Shown here: piece after piece, positions 29,626 to 37,947 of the stretch | How the letters are laid out: the number at the start of each line of letters is the position of its first letter | How positions within the stretch are numbered: the stretch's first letter is position 1 | DNA from: Flavobacterium sp. RSP15 | GTDB lineage: Bacteria > Bacteroidota > Bacteroidia > Flavobacteriales > Flavobacteriaceae | Direction of reading: 5' to 3' | NCBI RefSeq assembly: GCF_003968755.1 | Contig: NZ_RYDL01000002.1 | Coordinates: 186,001 to 250,000 of the forward strand | Length of the DNA: 64,000 bases | Made by a program: the position numbers and the translations under genes | The notes under the pieces: generated by a model | Told to the model about the DNA's origin: nothing | Database searches by the model: none | What the model saw: the letters and a program-made list of their open reading frames with translations, nothing else

Positions 29626-31428
29626 ATGGGTTTAGTAACCGCCAAAGAAGTTGCAAAAGCAATAAATGCTGATAAGTATGGAGTTTTGGGTACCTTTTCA
29701 GGATGGATACTTATGAAGGTGCTAAAGATTTCTACCTTAAACAAAATGTACGACAGAAATAAGCATTTGAAAGATGTTAATTTCCTGAATGGAATATTAG
29801 ATGATTTACAAATAAAATTTGAAATTCCGGAAGAGGATTTAAAACGCCTACCAAAAGAAGGAGCTTACATCACGATTTCAAACCATCCACTGGGAGGAAT
29901 TGACGGGGTTTTATTATTGAAATTAATGCTGGAGAGAGAGCCCAATTTCAAGATTATAGCTAATTTTCTTTTACACCGCATTAAGCCGCTCAAAAAATAC
30001 ATCATGCCGGTGAATCCTTTTGAAAATCATAAGGATGCTAAATCAAGCGTGGTGGGAATCAAGGAAACACTGCGTCATTTAAGCGATGGAAAACCCTTAG
30101 GCATGTTTCCCGCAGGTGAAGTATCTACCTATAAAGACGGAAAGTTAATGGTAGATAAGCCGTGGGAAGAAGGAGCTATCAAAGTAATTAGAAAAGCACA
30201 GGTGCCTGTGGTCCCTATTTATTTTCATGCTAAAAACAGTCGATTATTTTATTTACTTTCTAAAATAAGCAGCACTTTTAGAACGGCAAAACTGCCTTCG
30301 GAAGTCTTTAGCCAGAAACGTCGTGTGATCAAAGTACGTATTGGTAAACCAATTTCCGTAAGCGAACAAAATGAGCACAAGACTTTAGAAGAATACTCAG
30401 AGTTTTTACGAAAAAAAACATATATGCTGGCCAATCCTTTTGAGAAAGAAATTCCTTTTTTGCCAACACCCACCTTAAAAATCCCTAAAAGTCCAAAGAA
30501 GATTGTTACTCCGGCCAACAGTGAAAAAATGATTGCCGAAGTTGATGCCGCAAGAAATAGCGATTGCCGCCTTTTGCAAAGTAAAAATTACGAGGTTTTC
30601 TTTACTGAAGCCGCTAAAATTCCTAATGTCCTACACGAAATAGGACGTCTTAGAGAAATCACTTTTAGGGAAGTAGGCGAAGGAACCAATGAGTCTATTG
30701 ATTTAGACAAGCACGATAAATATTATCATCATTTGTTTTTATGGGATAATGAAGCCCATAAGATTGCCGGTGCGTACCGAATGGGATTAGGTTCAGAAAT
30801 TTATCCGAAGTATGGAATCAATGGATTCTACCTCAACGATCTGTTTAGATTTGAGCCCGAATTGCATGACATGATGCACAAATCTATCGAAATGGGACGC
30901 GCTTTTATCATCAAAGAGTACCAACAAAAACCAATGCCGCTTTTCTTGCTTTGGAAAGGAATTATGCATACCACCTTACGCTATCCCGAACATAAATTTT
31001 TATTGGGAGGCGTGAGTATCAGTAATCAATTTTCAGATTTTTCTAAATCCCTAATGATTGAATTTATGAAATCCAATTATTATGATCCGTACATTGCGCA
31101 ATACATTCATCCCAAAAAAGCGTATAAAGTAAAATTAAAAGATGCCGATAAGGATTTTATTTTTAACGAAACCGAATCGGATTTGAATAAGTTTGATAAA
31201 ATTATCGACGAGCTGGAACCGGGAAGTTTGCGTTTGCCGGTTTTAATCAAAAAATACATTAAACAAAATGCAAAAGTGGTCGCATTTAATGTGGATCCGT
31301 TGTTTAACAATGCCGTAGACGGATTGATGTACATCAGGATTGCAGACATTCCGGAAAGTACGATGAAGCCCGTCATGGAAGAATTCCAGAAAGAACTGGA
31401 GCGAAAACTGAGCGAGAAAGAAGATTAA
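29626..31428 (+). CDS. olsF: Bifunctional aminolipid acyltransferase (OlsF/GlsF type)
   Basis: 600 residues with two acyltransferase domains. The N-terminal half is PlsC-like (about 70-270): ITISNHPLGGIDGVLL (variant of the NHX4D block), FPAGEVS, and PVVPIYFHA. The C-terminal half (about 300-570) is a GNAT-type N-acyltransferase of the OlsB/hemolysin family (EIGRLREITFREVGEGTNE, NDLFRFEP, EMGRAFI). This architecture matches OlsF, reported in Serratia and Flavobacterium johnsoniae to make ornithine lipids by N- then O-acylation; related proteins make glycine lipids. The amino acid used here cannot be told. Start fixed by the promoter at 29592. Confidence 0.85.
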   Translation: MGLVTAKEVAKAINADKYGVLGTFSGWILMKVLKISTLNKMYDRNKHLKDVNFLNGILDDLQIKFEIPEEDLKRLPKEGAYITISNHPLGGIDGVLLLKLMLEREPNFKIIANFLLHRIKPLKKYIMPVNPFENHKDAKSSVVGIKETLRHLSDGKPLGMFPAGEVSTYKDGKLMVDKPWEEGAIKVIRKAQVPVVPIYFHAKNSRLFYLLSKISSTFRTAKLPSEVFSQKRRVIKVRIGKPISVSEQNEHKTLEEYSEFLRKKTYMLANPFEKEIPFLPTPTLKIPKSPKKIVTPANSEKMIAEVDAARNSDCRLLQSKNYEVFFTEAAKIPNVLHEIGRLREITFREVGEGTNESIDLDKHDKYYHHLFLWDNEAHKIAGAYRMGLGSEIYPKYGINGFYLNDLFRFEPELHDMMHKSIEMGRAFIIKEYQQKPMPLFLLWKGIMHTTLRYPEHKFLLGGVSISNQFSDFSKSLMIEFMKSNYYDPYIAQYIHPKKAYKVKLKDADKDFIFNETESDLNKFDKIIDELEPGSLRLPVLIKKYIKQNAKVVAFNVDPLFNNAVDGLMYIRIADIPESTMKPVMEEFQKELERKLSEKED

Positions 31429-31451
31429 TTTCAGAATCCCATTAAATAAGT

Positions 31452-31553
31452 AAGTCGAAAGTTTAAAAGTCGTAAAGTCAAAAGAATTAACTTTAAGTAA
31501 AACAACTTTAAATCAGATTGTTACATAATTTTATCTTGACTTTAAAATACGAC
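31452..31553 (+). repeat. AAAGTC short-period inverted repeat after the OlsF-type gene
   Basis: Left part contains AAGTCGAAAGTTTAAAAGTC and GTCGTAAAGTCAA (from 31469); right part TTGACTTTAAAATACGAC (31536-31553) is its complement with a 4-nt bulge. It shares its AAAGTC unit with the element at 45986-46126. Confidence 0.6.
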
Positions 31554-31702
31554 ATTATACCATGGTTATTACTTAGTTGCTAGAAATTTTACAAATCAGC
31601 ACAAAATTAATTCGGGGCAATTAGTAAAATTTGTGGTAGAAAAATACCCCCAAATAGTGTCTGACTTTTTGGGAATAGTCTAAAACCGGCGTTTTTTATG
31701 TT

Positions 31703-31984
31703 TTAAAACCAAGCCTTTTTACCTACTTGATACATTTGGTAAAACTCCTCGTCAGATTTTGTCAAATAAATTATTCCTTCGATAATACCTAAAATGTATG
31801 TCACCGTTCCGCAGGTAAAAAGACTAATTACCAGCCAAATTATCCCTTCAGTAGTATACCCCAATAGGAATTTATGAATCGCAAGAGGACCTAAAAGTAT
31901 CGCTAAAATTCCGGCAGGCAGCTTTTTATTGTTTTGACGAACTGGCAGCGGATTATTCCAATTTTCAATCTTCAAATTTTGCAT
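31703..31984 (-). CDS. TM2 domain-containing protein
   Basis: 93-residue membrane protein with two helices. Motifs PAGILAILLGPLAIHKFLLG and GIIWLVISLFTCGTVTYILG, followed by EGIIYL and a short soluble tail, are the TM2 domain (two helices with a short turn). Function of stand-alone bacterial TM2 proteins is unclear. No operon partner. Confidence 0.85.
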   Translation of the reverse strand: MQNLKIENWNNPLPVRQNNKKLPAGILAILLGPLAIHKFLLGYTTEGIIWLVISLFTCGTVTYILGIIEGIIYLTKSDEEFYQMYQVGKKAWF

Positions 31985-32160
31985 AAATAATTTGTATTAG
32001 ATTGTTTTTCAATGGTTAAAAATATAAAAATTATTGAAACACTCTACCAATTGGTTCAAAATTCGGTTTTATTTCCTCCACTATTCAAAACCCATCCGAA
32101 TTTTCTAGAGTTACAAACCTCCATATCACTCACAATTACTACACCTTCATCTGATACTTT

Positions 32161-32424
32161 TTACAATAACCGTTCTAAATCATCAACTATAAAATTTTGC
32201 ACGAACCGTTTTTCGTTTGGCTCAAAATCATTGGTATCATCCATAAACGGCTTCCATTGGATAAAACGATCCTTCCCCATTTTGTCTTTCCACCAAAAAG
32301 TAAAACGATACGAATTGGTTTTTAAACCAAAATGCTGTCTCCGCAACAAGCGACGAGTTTTAGGAATTTTTACTTTAAAGAAGAAACTCCAATTCCCATA
32401 TTGCGCTGCTACGGCACGACAAAT
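32161..32424 (-). CDS. Small conserved-looking protein without a standard start codon
   Basis: A minus-strand frame begins right after the stop of the 2-hydroxyacid dehydrogenase gene (tag 32434-32436 upstream in frame) and runs to the stop at 32161. It reads as a plausible protein: VAAQYGNWSFFFKVKIPKTR, then QHFGLKTNSYRFTFWWKDK and KRFVQNFIVDDLERLL. There is no ATG, GTG or TTG before residue 26 (TTG 32349). The only early candidate is ATT at 32424, 5 bp after the dehydrogenase stop, which would give 87 residues by translational coupling. Alternatively the gene has lost its start. Family not recognised. Confidence 0.45.
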   Translation of the reverse strand: MCRAVAAQYGNWSFFFKVKIPKTRRLLRRQHFGLKTNSYRFTFWWKDKMGKDRFIQWKPFMDDTNDFEPNEKRFVQNFIVDDLERLL

Positions 32425-32429
32425 TTTAC

Positions 32430-33377
32430 CTAACTAAGATACTTTGCTTTTATTTTATCAACGATTACTTGTGCCAATCGTTCATGGCTTTCGAAAGTCC
32501 AACCGGCAATATGTGGCGTCAGAATTGCGTTTTTGGCTGTCAACAAATACTGAAAAGCCGCTGGTGTATTTTTATCGTTAAAAAGCGTTTCAAAAGACAA
32601 CTTCTCATATTCCAGAACATCTAAACCTGCTCCGAGAATTTTCCCGGATTGCATGGCAGTAACCAAATCAGCAGTGACGATATTCTTGCCTCGAGAGGTA
32701 TTAATAATCCAAAAAGGCTTAAGAAATCCATTGATAAAATCAGCATTCACCATTTTATTTGTTTCGGAAGTCCATGGAATATGCAAACTCACTACATCTA
32801 CTTTTTGCTGAAATTCTGCTAAGGAAACCTGCTTCGCATTAGCATCACCCACATTTTCTTGAATGTCATAACACAAGACTTCGACATCAAAACCACGGAG
32901 TTTTTTGGCAAACGATTTTCCCATGTTTCCATACCCGATAATCCCAACGGTTTTACCATCAAGTTCCTGACCGCGATTGCTTTCCCGGTTCCAATGGCCC
33001 GCTCGTATCTCGCTGTCAGCTTGATTCAATTTATTAAAAATGGATAAGATCATACCCAAGGTGTGTTCAGCAACAGCGTTTCTATTTCCTTCTGGAGCGG
33101 CAATAAGTGTAATGTTTTTAGATGCAGCATGCTCGCAATCAATGCTTTCTAGTCCGGCTCCAACGCGAGCGATGAATTGCAAATTAGTAGCTTTATCTAA
33201 GAAAGTTTTGTCAATCTTGAAACGACTTCGAATCACAATTCCTTGATACTCCTGAATTTTAGTTTCAATTTCTTCTTTTGAAGAAGTAAAATCACTGTGA
33301 TTGATAAACCCGGATTTTTGCAATTGATCCCAAAGTAAAGAGTGATTGCTATCTAGGTGCAGAATTTTAATATCCAT
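32430..33377 (-). CDS. NAD-dependent D-isomer 2-hydroxyacid dehydrogenase
   Basis: 315 residues with the two-domain fold of formate/glycerate dehydrogenases. RVGAGLESIDCEHAASKN and NAVAEHTLGMIL mark the catalytic domain; the NAD fold has IIGYGNMGKSFAKKL. Catalytic Arg in INTSRGKNIV, Glu in GLDVLEYE, and His in ILTPHIAGWT are all present. It resembles the short phosphoglycerate dehydrogenase-like group without an ACT domain. Substrate uncertain (3-phosphoglycerate, hydroxypyruvate or other 2-keto acid). Confidence 0.9.
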   Translation of the reverse strand: MDIKILHLDSNHSLLWDQLQKSGFINHSDFTSSKEEIETKIQEYQGIVIRSRFKIDKTFLDKATNLQFIARVGAGLESIDCEHAASKNITLIAAPEGNRNAVAEHTLGMILSIFNKLNQADSEIRAGHWNRESNRGQELDGKTVGIIGYGNMGKSFAKKLRGFDVEVLCYDIQENVGDANAKQVSLAEFQQKVDVVSLHIPWTSETNKMVNADFINGFLKPFWIINTSRGKNIVTADLVTAMQSGKILGAGLDVLEYEKLSFETLFNDKNTPAAFQYLLTAKNAILTPHIAGWTFESHERLAQVIVDKIKAKYLS

Positions 33378-33399
33378 AAAAATAGTATTTTTTGATAGT

Positions 33400-33407
33400 C
33401 AAAATTA
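33400..33407 (-). promoter_or_regulatory. Predicted promoter of the 2-hydroxyacid dehydrogenase gene
   Basis: -7 element TAATTTTG on the minus strand, 22 bp upstream of the ATG at 33377. Confidence 0.45.
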
Positions 33408-33460
33408 ACAAAAAAATTACGGTTTATACTTTTAAGAACGGAAATTAGCTTTCAAAAGCT

Positions 33461-33468
33461 TAAATTTG
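33461..33468 (+). promoter_or_regulatory. Predicted nhaA promoter, -7 element TAAATTTG
   Basis: It overlaps the alternative TTG start at 33466 and so supports initiation at ATG 33523, leaving a leader of about 50 nt. Confidence 0.5.
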
Positions 33469-33522
33469 CAGAATTCCTATTCATCCTTCATACTATTAAT
33501 TATAGGAAAAGAAAAACAACAA

Positions 33523-34692
33523 ATGAGATTAACAAAAACATTCAAAGCCTTTTTTGAAAACGAAAAAGCGGGAGGTCTTTTATTACTCCTAGTTACGATA
33601 CTCTCTCTTCTATTTGCTAATTCCCCTTTTCAATCTGACTATATTGCTTTTTGGGAAACCAATATCGGCAACCATTCGATCACCCACTGGATCAATGACG
33701 GACTGATGACTATCTTCTTTCTTTTGATTGGTTTAGAGCTAGAACGGGAGATCTACAAAGGAGAATTGTCGAGTATTAGAAATGCCACTTTACCTATTTT
33801 TGGTGCTTTAGGCGGGATGATTGTTCCGGCGGGAATTTTTTTACTGCTCAATTTTGGAACTCCCACACAAAATGGTGCCGGTATTCCTATGGCTACTGAC
33901 ATTGCCTTTGCAATTGGAGTTTTATCGCTTTTAGGAAATCGGGTTCCTACCTCGCTGAAAGTATTCCTTACTGCCCTTGCTGTAATTGACGACTTAGGGG
34001 CTATTTTGGTAATTGCTGTTTTTTATACAAAAACAATTGCTTTTACTAATCTGTTTATTGCTTTTGCCATTATGGGTGGTTTATTTATCCTGAACAAAAG
34101 AAAGGTTCACAACCTTATCCCCTATTTAATTGGGGGTGCTGCTATGTGGTATTTTATGCTGAATTCAGGTGTTCACGCCACTATTACAGGCGTCTTATTG
34201 GCTTTTGTCATTCCATTTGGAGACGGAGGCAAGAAAACATCCTCTTATATATTACAGCATTTTTTACATAAACCGGTTGCGTTTTTGATTCTGCCGCTTT
34301 TTGCCATCGCCAATACCAGTATTGCCATTGGTTCTGATTGGTCAGAAGGATTGAATCATACTAATACAATTGGGATCATGTTGGGACTTGTGGTGGGAAA
34401 ACCTCTTGGAATCTGGCTTTTCTCCTTTTTAGGAGTGAGTTTAGGCATTTGCACGTTGCCCAAAGATTTAAATTGGAAAAAAATAATTGGGGCAGGAATG
34501 CTTGGTGGAATTGGGTTCACCATGTCCATTTTCATTACCCTTCTTGCTTTCAAAGAAAGTGGCGAAGAAGTTATTACATACTCTAAAATTGCTATTCTGA
34601 TTGCTTCTTTTGTTGCTGGTCTGACGGGTTTCTTCTGGTTGAAATATACCTTAAGAAAACAATCTAAAAAGAAGAAAACAGCACTAGTATAA
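33523..34692 (+). CDS. nhaA: Na+/H+ antiporter NhaA
   Basis: Inner-membrane antiporter that exchanges Na+ for H+ for pH and sodium homeostasis. 389 residues from ATG 33523, nearly the E. coli length (388). About 11-12 helices. The ion-binding Asp pair is seen in LAVIDDLGAILVIAVFY, and ATDIAFAIGVLSLLG plus GAGMLGGIGFTMSIFITLLAF match the NhaA assembly of discontinuous helices IV and XI. An alternative TTG start at 33466 lies on the promoter and was rejected. Confidence 0.96.
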   Translation: MRLTKTFKAFFENEKAGGLLLLLVTILSLLFANSPFQSDYIAFWETNIGNHSITHWINDGLMTIFFLLIGLELEREIYKGELSSIRNATLPIFGALGGMIVPAGIFLLLNFGTPTQNGAGIPMATDIAFAIGVLSLLGNRVPTSLKVFLTALAVIDDLGAILVIAVFYTKTIAFTNLFIAFAIMGGLFILNKRKVHNLIPYLIGGAAMWYFMLNSGVHATITGVLLAFVIPFGDGGKKTSSYILQHFLHKPVAFLILPLFAIANTSIAIGSDWSEGLNHTNTIGIMLGLVVGKPLGIWLFSFLGVSLGICTLPKDLNWKKIIGAGMLGGIGFTMSIFITLLAFKESGEEVITYSKIAILIASFVAGLTGFFWLKYTLRKQSKKKKTALV

Positions 34693-34708
34693 AACATATT
34701 GTGATCCT

Positions 34709-34745
34709 AAAAAGCCTCGTTTAAGCAATTAAACGAGGCTTTTTT
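34709..34745 (+). terminator. Rho-independent terminator of nhaA
   Basis: 16-bp stem AAAAAGCCTCGTTTAA with its exact complement (34729-34744), loop GCAA, ending in T-run. 17 bp after the nhaA stop. It can serve both strands. Confidence 0.9.
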
Positions 34746-34774
34746 ATGTTCAATAAGCTTCTATTTTGAATAAC

Positions 34775-35146
34775 TTATCGCAAAACTATTTTTAAAATCT
34801 CTTTTTTTAATAAATAAAGCATGAATGGAATAATCATCACAGGAGAAAATTTTTGAAGTACTGCAAATTGAATAACCAAACCGGTTACCACCATTCCGGT
34901 CAGTATTCCGAATCCAAGATTGTACGTAAGACTAGGATTTATGCTCAGTACTTTCGTTTCTCCCGCCTTTAGCACTATCTCTTCTGTTTGAAAAGAAGTC
35001 CCATCACCAATTTCTATGGTATGTTTTCCGGGCAAAACACGGTATTCTTTCCGGTTGTTGCTGTAGTTCATTTCACACTCCGTTTTGCTATCAATACGTA
35101 CTACATAGCGATTGGATTTATTGTAAATACCACTGCTTTTAGACAT
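34775..35146 (-). CDS. Hypothetical protein with a PEGA-like domain and C-terminal membrane helices
   Basis: 123 residues, no signal peptide. The first ~75 residues look like a small beta-sandwich (YVVRIDSKTECEMNYSNNRK, VLPGKHTIEIGDGTSFQTEE, VLKAGETKVLSI), similar to PEGA-type repeats. Two hydrophobic stretches follow (about 76-98 and 101-118). Family not certain, function unknown. Confidence 0.65.
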   Translation of the reverse strand: MSKSSGIYNKSNRYVVRIDSKTECEMNYSNNRKEYRVLPGKHTIEIGDGTSFQTEEIVLKAGETKVLSINPSLTYNLGFGILTGMVVTGLVIQFAVLQKFSPVMIIPFMLYLLKKEILKIVLR

Positions 35147-35248
35147 TCTGAAAACAATTGTGCTCTAATTCATGTTTGATTTTTTACCGTTTTTTATGCT
35201 AACAAAACCTTATTCATGGTTCCTGTAACAAGTCTACACATATTTACC

Positions 35249-35845
35249 CTAAAAAGTATATCCAATTCCTAGGTGTAAAAAAGGAATGTATTGGTTTCTA
35301 TTGTATGCTCCATCTGTGTTCTGGACATTACCGTTAACCGAATTCTCTTTCAAATAAACCACTCGATACCCAAATCCTACCGCAGTTTCATAGGTAAAAT
35401 GATTCCCAATAGTACGCTTCAAACCCCAAGTGGGTACAATTGCTAAATCAGCCGTTTTTGTAACGTTATCTGCAAGATTAATCACAAACCAATCCGGATG
35501 GTAACTTGTTTTAATGGAAAAATAATTCCCGCTATTATTGGCGATTTGCTTCCCATTTGAATTCCTTTTTTCCAGATTATAGTAATACCTTGGTTCTAAA
35601 GTGACTACTGGCTGCAAAATAAAACCGGTTCCATCATAGTGATCTCCTACCGTAAAATCTTTTTCAAGACCGATTTCACTGCGCACAGCGATACTATTAG
35701 ACACCTTACTTTCATTGTTAAACCAAATTCCTGCGTGTACTCCGAATCCGGTTTGTATGCCAAAAATTGATTTTTCAACGGTTACTTCTTGGGCATTTGC
35801 ATTTAGATTGAATGCTAAAATCAGGACTACTAGGACTTTTCTCAT
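35249..35845 (-). CDS. Exported outer-membrane beta-barrel-like protein
   Basis: 198 residues. Signal peptide MRKVLVVLILAFNLNANAQE, then alternating strands with aromatic girdles (GIQTGFGVHAGIWFNNE, EIGLEKDFTVG, LHLGIGYTF at the C-terminus ending in Phe, the usual BAM signal). About eight strands are predicted, similar in size to OmpX/OmpA-barrel-type proteins. Function unknown. Confidence 0.72.
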   Translation of the reverse strand: MRKVLVVLILAFNLNANAQEVTVEKSIFGIQTGFGVHAGIWFNNESKVSNSIAVRSEIGLEKDFTVGDHYDGTGFILQPVVTLEPRYYYNLEKRNSNGKQIANNSGNYFSIKTSYHPDWFVINLADNVTKTADLAIVPTWGLKRTIGNHFTYETAVGFGYRVVYLKENSVNGNVQNTDGAYNRNQYIPFLHLGIGYTF

Positions 35846-35900
35846 TTATTGATTATTAGTGTTATTCTCTGTTATTTAAATTTTTAAACCAGATTTCTGT

Positions 35901-36281
35901 TTACTTATTCGTCCAATAATCTACTACGGTAACTTTATCTGGTGCCGGACTCAAAACAGCCACAAAAGCTTTATGATCCGGATGAATTAAATATGCATCT
36001 CTGTCCGCTTCGCTGGTGAAAGCCAACACAAAACAATGGGTCAAACCATTATTCAGGTTTTCAGGACTGTTATTGATTCCCCATTCATACGCTTTTATGA
36101 ATTTGATTTTATGTTCCAAGTTCCCAAAAGCAGTGACCACTTTGTCAATTGCTGCTGCATCTGTACCAGGTTTCCAACCAAACATCACCACATGCTTAAG
36201 GAGCTGTTTTTGTTCGTCTTTTTGCGCGCTCACAGTATAACTTGAAATTAAAATAAGGATTAATAGGAGTAGTTTTTTCAT
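35901..36281 (-). CDS. Exported Dabb-family (stress-responsive alpha/beta barrel) protein
   Basis: 126 residues from ATG 36281 (MKKLLLLILILISSYTVSAQ, signal peptide). The longer frame starts with a TTG that overlaps the -7 box at 36294. The mature part is a dimeric alpha/beta-barrel domain: LKHVVMFGWKPGTDAAAIDK, YEWGINNSPENLNNG, and CFVLAFTSEADRDAYLIHPDHKAF. Dabb proteins form ferredoxin-like dimers of varied function. The signal peptide is an uncommon addition. Confidence 0.88.
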   Translation of the reverse strand: MKKLLLLILILISSYTVSAQKDEQKQLLKHVVMFGWKPGTDAAAIDKVVTAFGNLEHKIKFIKAYEWGINNSPENLNNGLTHCFVLAFTSEADRDAYLIHPDHKAFVAVLSPAPDKVTVVDYWTNK

Positions 36282-36293
36282 GGTTATTTTTTT

Positions 36294-36301
36294 CAAATAT
36301 A
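36294..36301 (-). promoter_or_regulatory. Predicted promoter of the Dabb gene, -7 element TATATTTG
   Basis: On the minus strand, 12 bp upstream of ATG 36281, it gives a very short leader and excludes the start at 36296. Confidence 0.5.
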
Positions 36302-36427
36302 AGATTTATTTGATTGTGTAAACAAATATTAATATTTGCGAAGCTTAAGTAAAAAAAATTGCGCAAAGTCAGAGACATTTGCGCAGTTTATATAACGAAA
36401 AATTTACGGAGCAGGGCAGAGCGTTTA

Positions 36428-36778
36428 TTAATTACAATTTGATTCCCCTAATAAAACTCCGTATGCGTTGTCACTATTTGGGTCGTTAATTGAATTAACT
36501 TTTACAATTTTCACCCATTTAGTAGTTGCTTTATTTTCATTTAATATTTGACATAAATATTGAGCATATCCATTTCGAATTGTTCCATCATCTTCCACAC
36601 TTACATAAAGCACGTTTGCATCAGTTATAATGGCTTCTTTTACTTTCATTTCTTTTTTAACTTCTGCAAGTGCTGTTTTGTTATTCGGATCGTCCATCGG
36701 TTTTACGATTTCTCCACAACTAATAATTAATAAGAATTGCATCGTAGCGAAAGCTAAAAATATTTTTTTGAATTTCAT
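36428..36778 (-). CDS. Small hypothetical lipoprotein
   Basis: 116 residues. Signal peptide MKFKKIFLAFATMQFLLIISC with lipobox Cys21. The mature part is ~95 residues (ALAEVKKEMKVKEAIITDAN, LYVSVEDDGTIRNGYAQYLC). It ends in a cysteine-containing tail (GESNCN). No family recognised. It lies in an AT-rich accessory stretch. Confidence 0.68.
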   Translation of the reverse strand: MKFKKIFLAFATMQFLLIISCGEIVKPMDDPNNKTALAEVKKEMKVKEAIITDANVLYVSVEDDGTIRNGYAQYLCQILNENKATTKWVKIVKVNSINDPNSDNAYGVLLGESNCN

Positions 36779-36976
36779 GTTGTATATATTTAATTTAAAA
36801 ATGATTTACTAATATTAAAGTTTTGGATTTGGTATGGTTATATATAGTGTTTTGCAACTTACGATGTAGTGTATTAGGAAAGCATAAACTTTCGATTAAA
36901 ATTAATTAACGATTAAATTGCATTAAAACAATCTAATTATTAAACATATAAAAACTACGATTAAGCTATGTAAATG

Positions 36977-37609
36977 CTAAAACAAATCGTTGATAATTAC
37001 TTTTTCAATTTTGAAAGGCAAAAATTGTTTTAAAAATTGCTCTCTTAATCTATGTTGAAATTTTTCAGTTTGACTTTCCAACCATTGACTTAAAAAAACT
37101 ATCAACAAATTAATCTTATCAATTTCTAATTTAATAAATCCTTTACGTTTTGAATTCATATATTCTATACTGCCTTCCGAAAAAAGCTCATTTTTTGGAA
37201 TTAATAAATAAGCAATTCCAACTTCATTATACGTGTTTCCTCGATGAGATATAAATTTATGCCTTAAATCCATCAAGAAATCGTGAGTTTCTAAAAAATC
37301 TTGATTGTTTTCATATACTTTTTTATCAAGTTTAGCATTACAATCTGTTGATGCATCTGTAAAACACTTTCCGTATAAAGCAATTACCGAATAAGTTAGA
37401 GCCGACTGAATAATACTGGAATTTGAATTTAATAGTGCTAAATATTCTTGAATCATCTTTAAGTCAATTCTCATTGAACAGTAAGCATTGTATTTTTTTG
37501 CCAACTTATTTGGAATAAGGGCAATTAGATTTTCTGAAGCATACTTTGTATGCACATCTTTCATCAATTCTATTAAATTTTCATCTTCTACCATAAGTTC
37601 ATATTGCAT
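36977..37609 (-). CDS. Hypothetical protein with an RX5H (HEPN-like) motif
   Basis: 210 residues, soluble, mostly alpha-helical. Near the middle, HDFLMDLRHKFISHRGNTYN contains R116-X5-H122, the arrangement of the HEPN nuclease motif RX4-6H inside a predicted helix. HEPN proteins are RNases in many toxin and defence systems. The rest shows no named domain (ESQTEKFQHRLREQFLKQFL at the C-terminus). AT-rich codon use, and neither partner gene nor antitoxin is adjacent. The HEPN assignment is an inference from one motif. Confidence 0.55.
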   Translation of the reverse strand: MQYELMVEDENLIELMKDVHTKYASENLIALIPNKLAKKYNAYCSMRIDLKMIQEYLALLNSNSSIIQSALTYSVIALYGKCFTDASTDCNAKLDKKVYENNQDFLETHDFLMDLRHKFISHRGNTYNEVGIAYLLIPKNELFSEGSIEYMNSKRKGFIKLEIDKINLLIVFLSQWLESQTEKFQHRLREQFLKQFLPFKIEKVIINDLF

Positions 37610-37818
37610 TACTATTAAACATTTTCAACTTTACACATCTTTTTTAAGACGTTCGTTGTTAATTCATTTATAAAATATAAATTAATTCTTTATCAAATCT
37701 ATCAAAAATAAAACACAACCCATTACGGTTTCCCACATTTGAAAAAAAATAAAAATGATTGCAGATTTTTGATAAACGATTTTTGATTTTAGATATAAAA
37801 TGTATAGAAAAACCAATC

Positions 37819-37874
37819 GGGTTCGCGTGAAGGATAGCAGCTAGCTACCGAAGTAGCGCGGATAGCCTGACGCC
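37819..37874. repeat. GC-rich repeat-like segment
   Basis: It contains GTTCGCGTGAAGGATAGC and GCGCGGATAGCCTGACGCC around a small hairpin GCTAC-CGAA-GTAGC (37844-37857). GC content and GATAGC words contrast with the flanks and resemble dispersed repeats, but only this copy is in the window. Confidence 0.4.
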
Positions 37875-37876
37875 AA

Positions 37877-37921
37877 TAAAAAAAGGGTCCTCTCAACAGT
37901 TACGCTGAGAGGACCCTTTTT
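37877..37921 (-). terminator. Strong rho-independent terminator of proC
   Basis: Perfect 15-bp stem AAAAGGGTCCTCTCA (37881-37895) with TGAGAGGACCCTTTT (37906-37920), with A/T tracts on both sides, 27 bp after the proC stop. Confidence 0.9.
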
Positions 37922-37947
37922 GTAATGGCGGCACGCCCAAATGAAAT

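Larger units (their letters stand above)
37610..37947. other. Intergenic region with repeat-like segment and proC terminator
   Basis: No gene found in 338 bp. The first 200 bp are AT-rich and featureless. A GC-richer segment at 37819-37874 and the terminator 37877-37921 follow. Confidence 0.6.

Noticed and set aside
32012..32437. 141-codon plus-strand frame
   Set aside because: It is antisense to the protein-like minus-strand frame 32161-32424 and has low-complexity composition.
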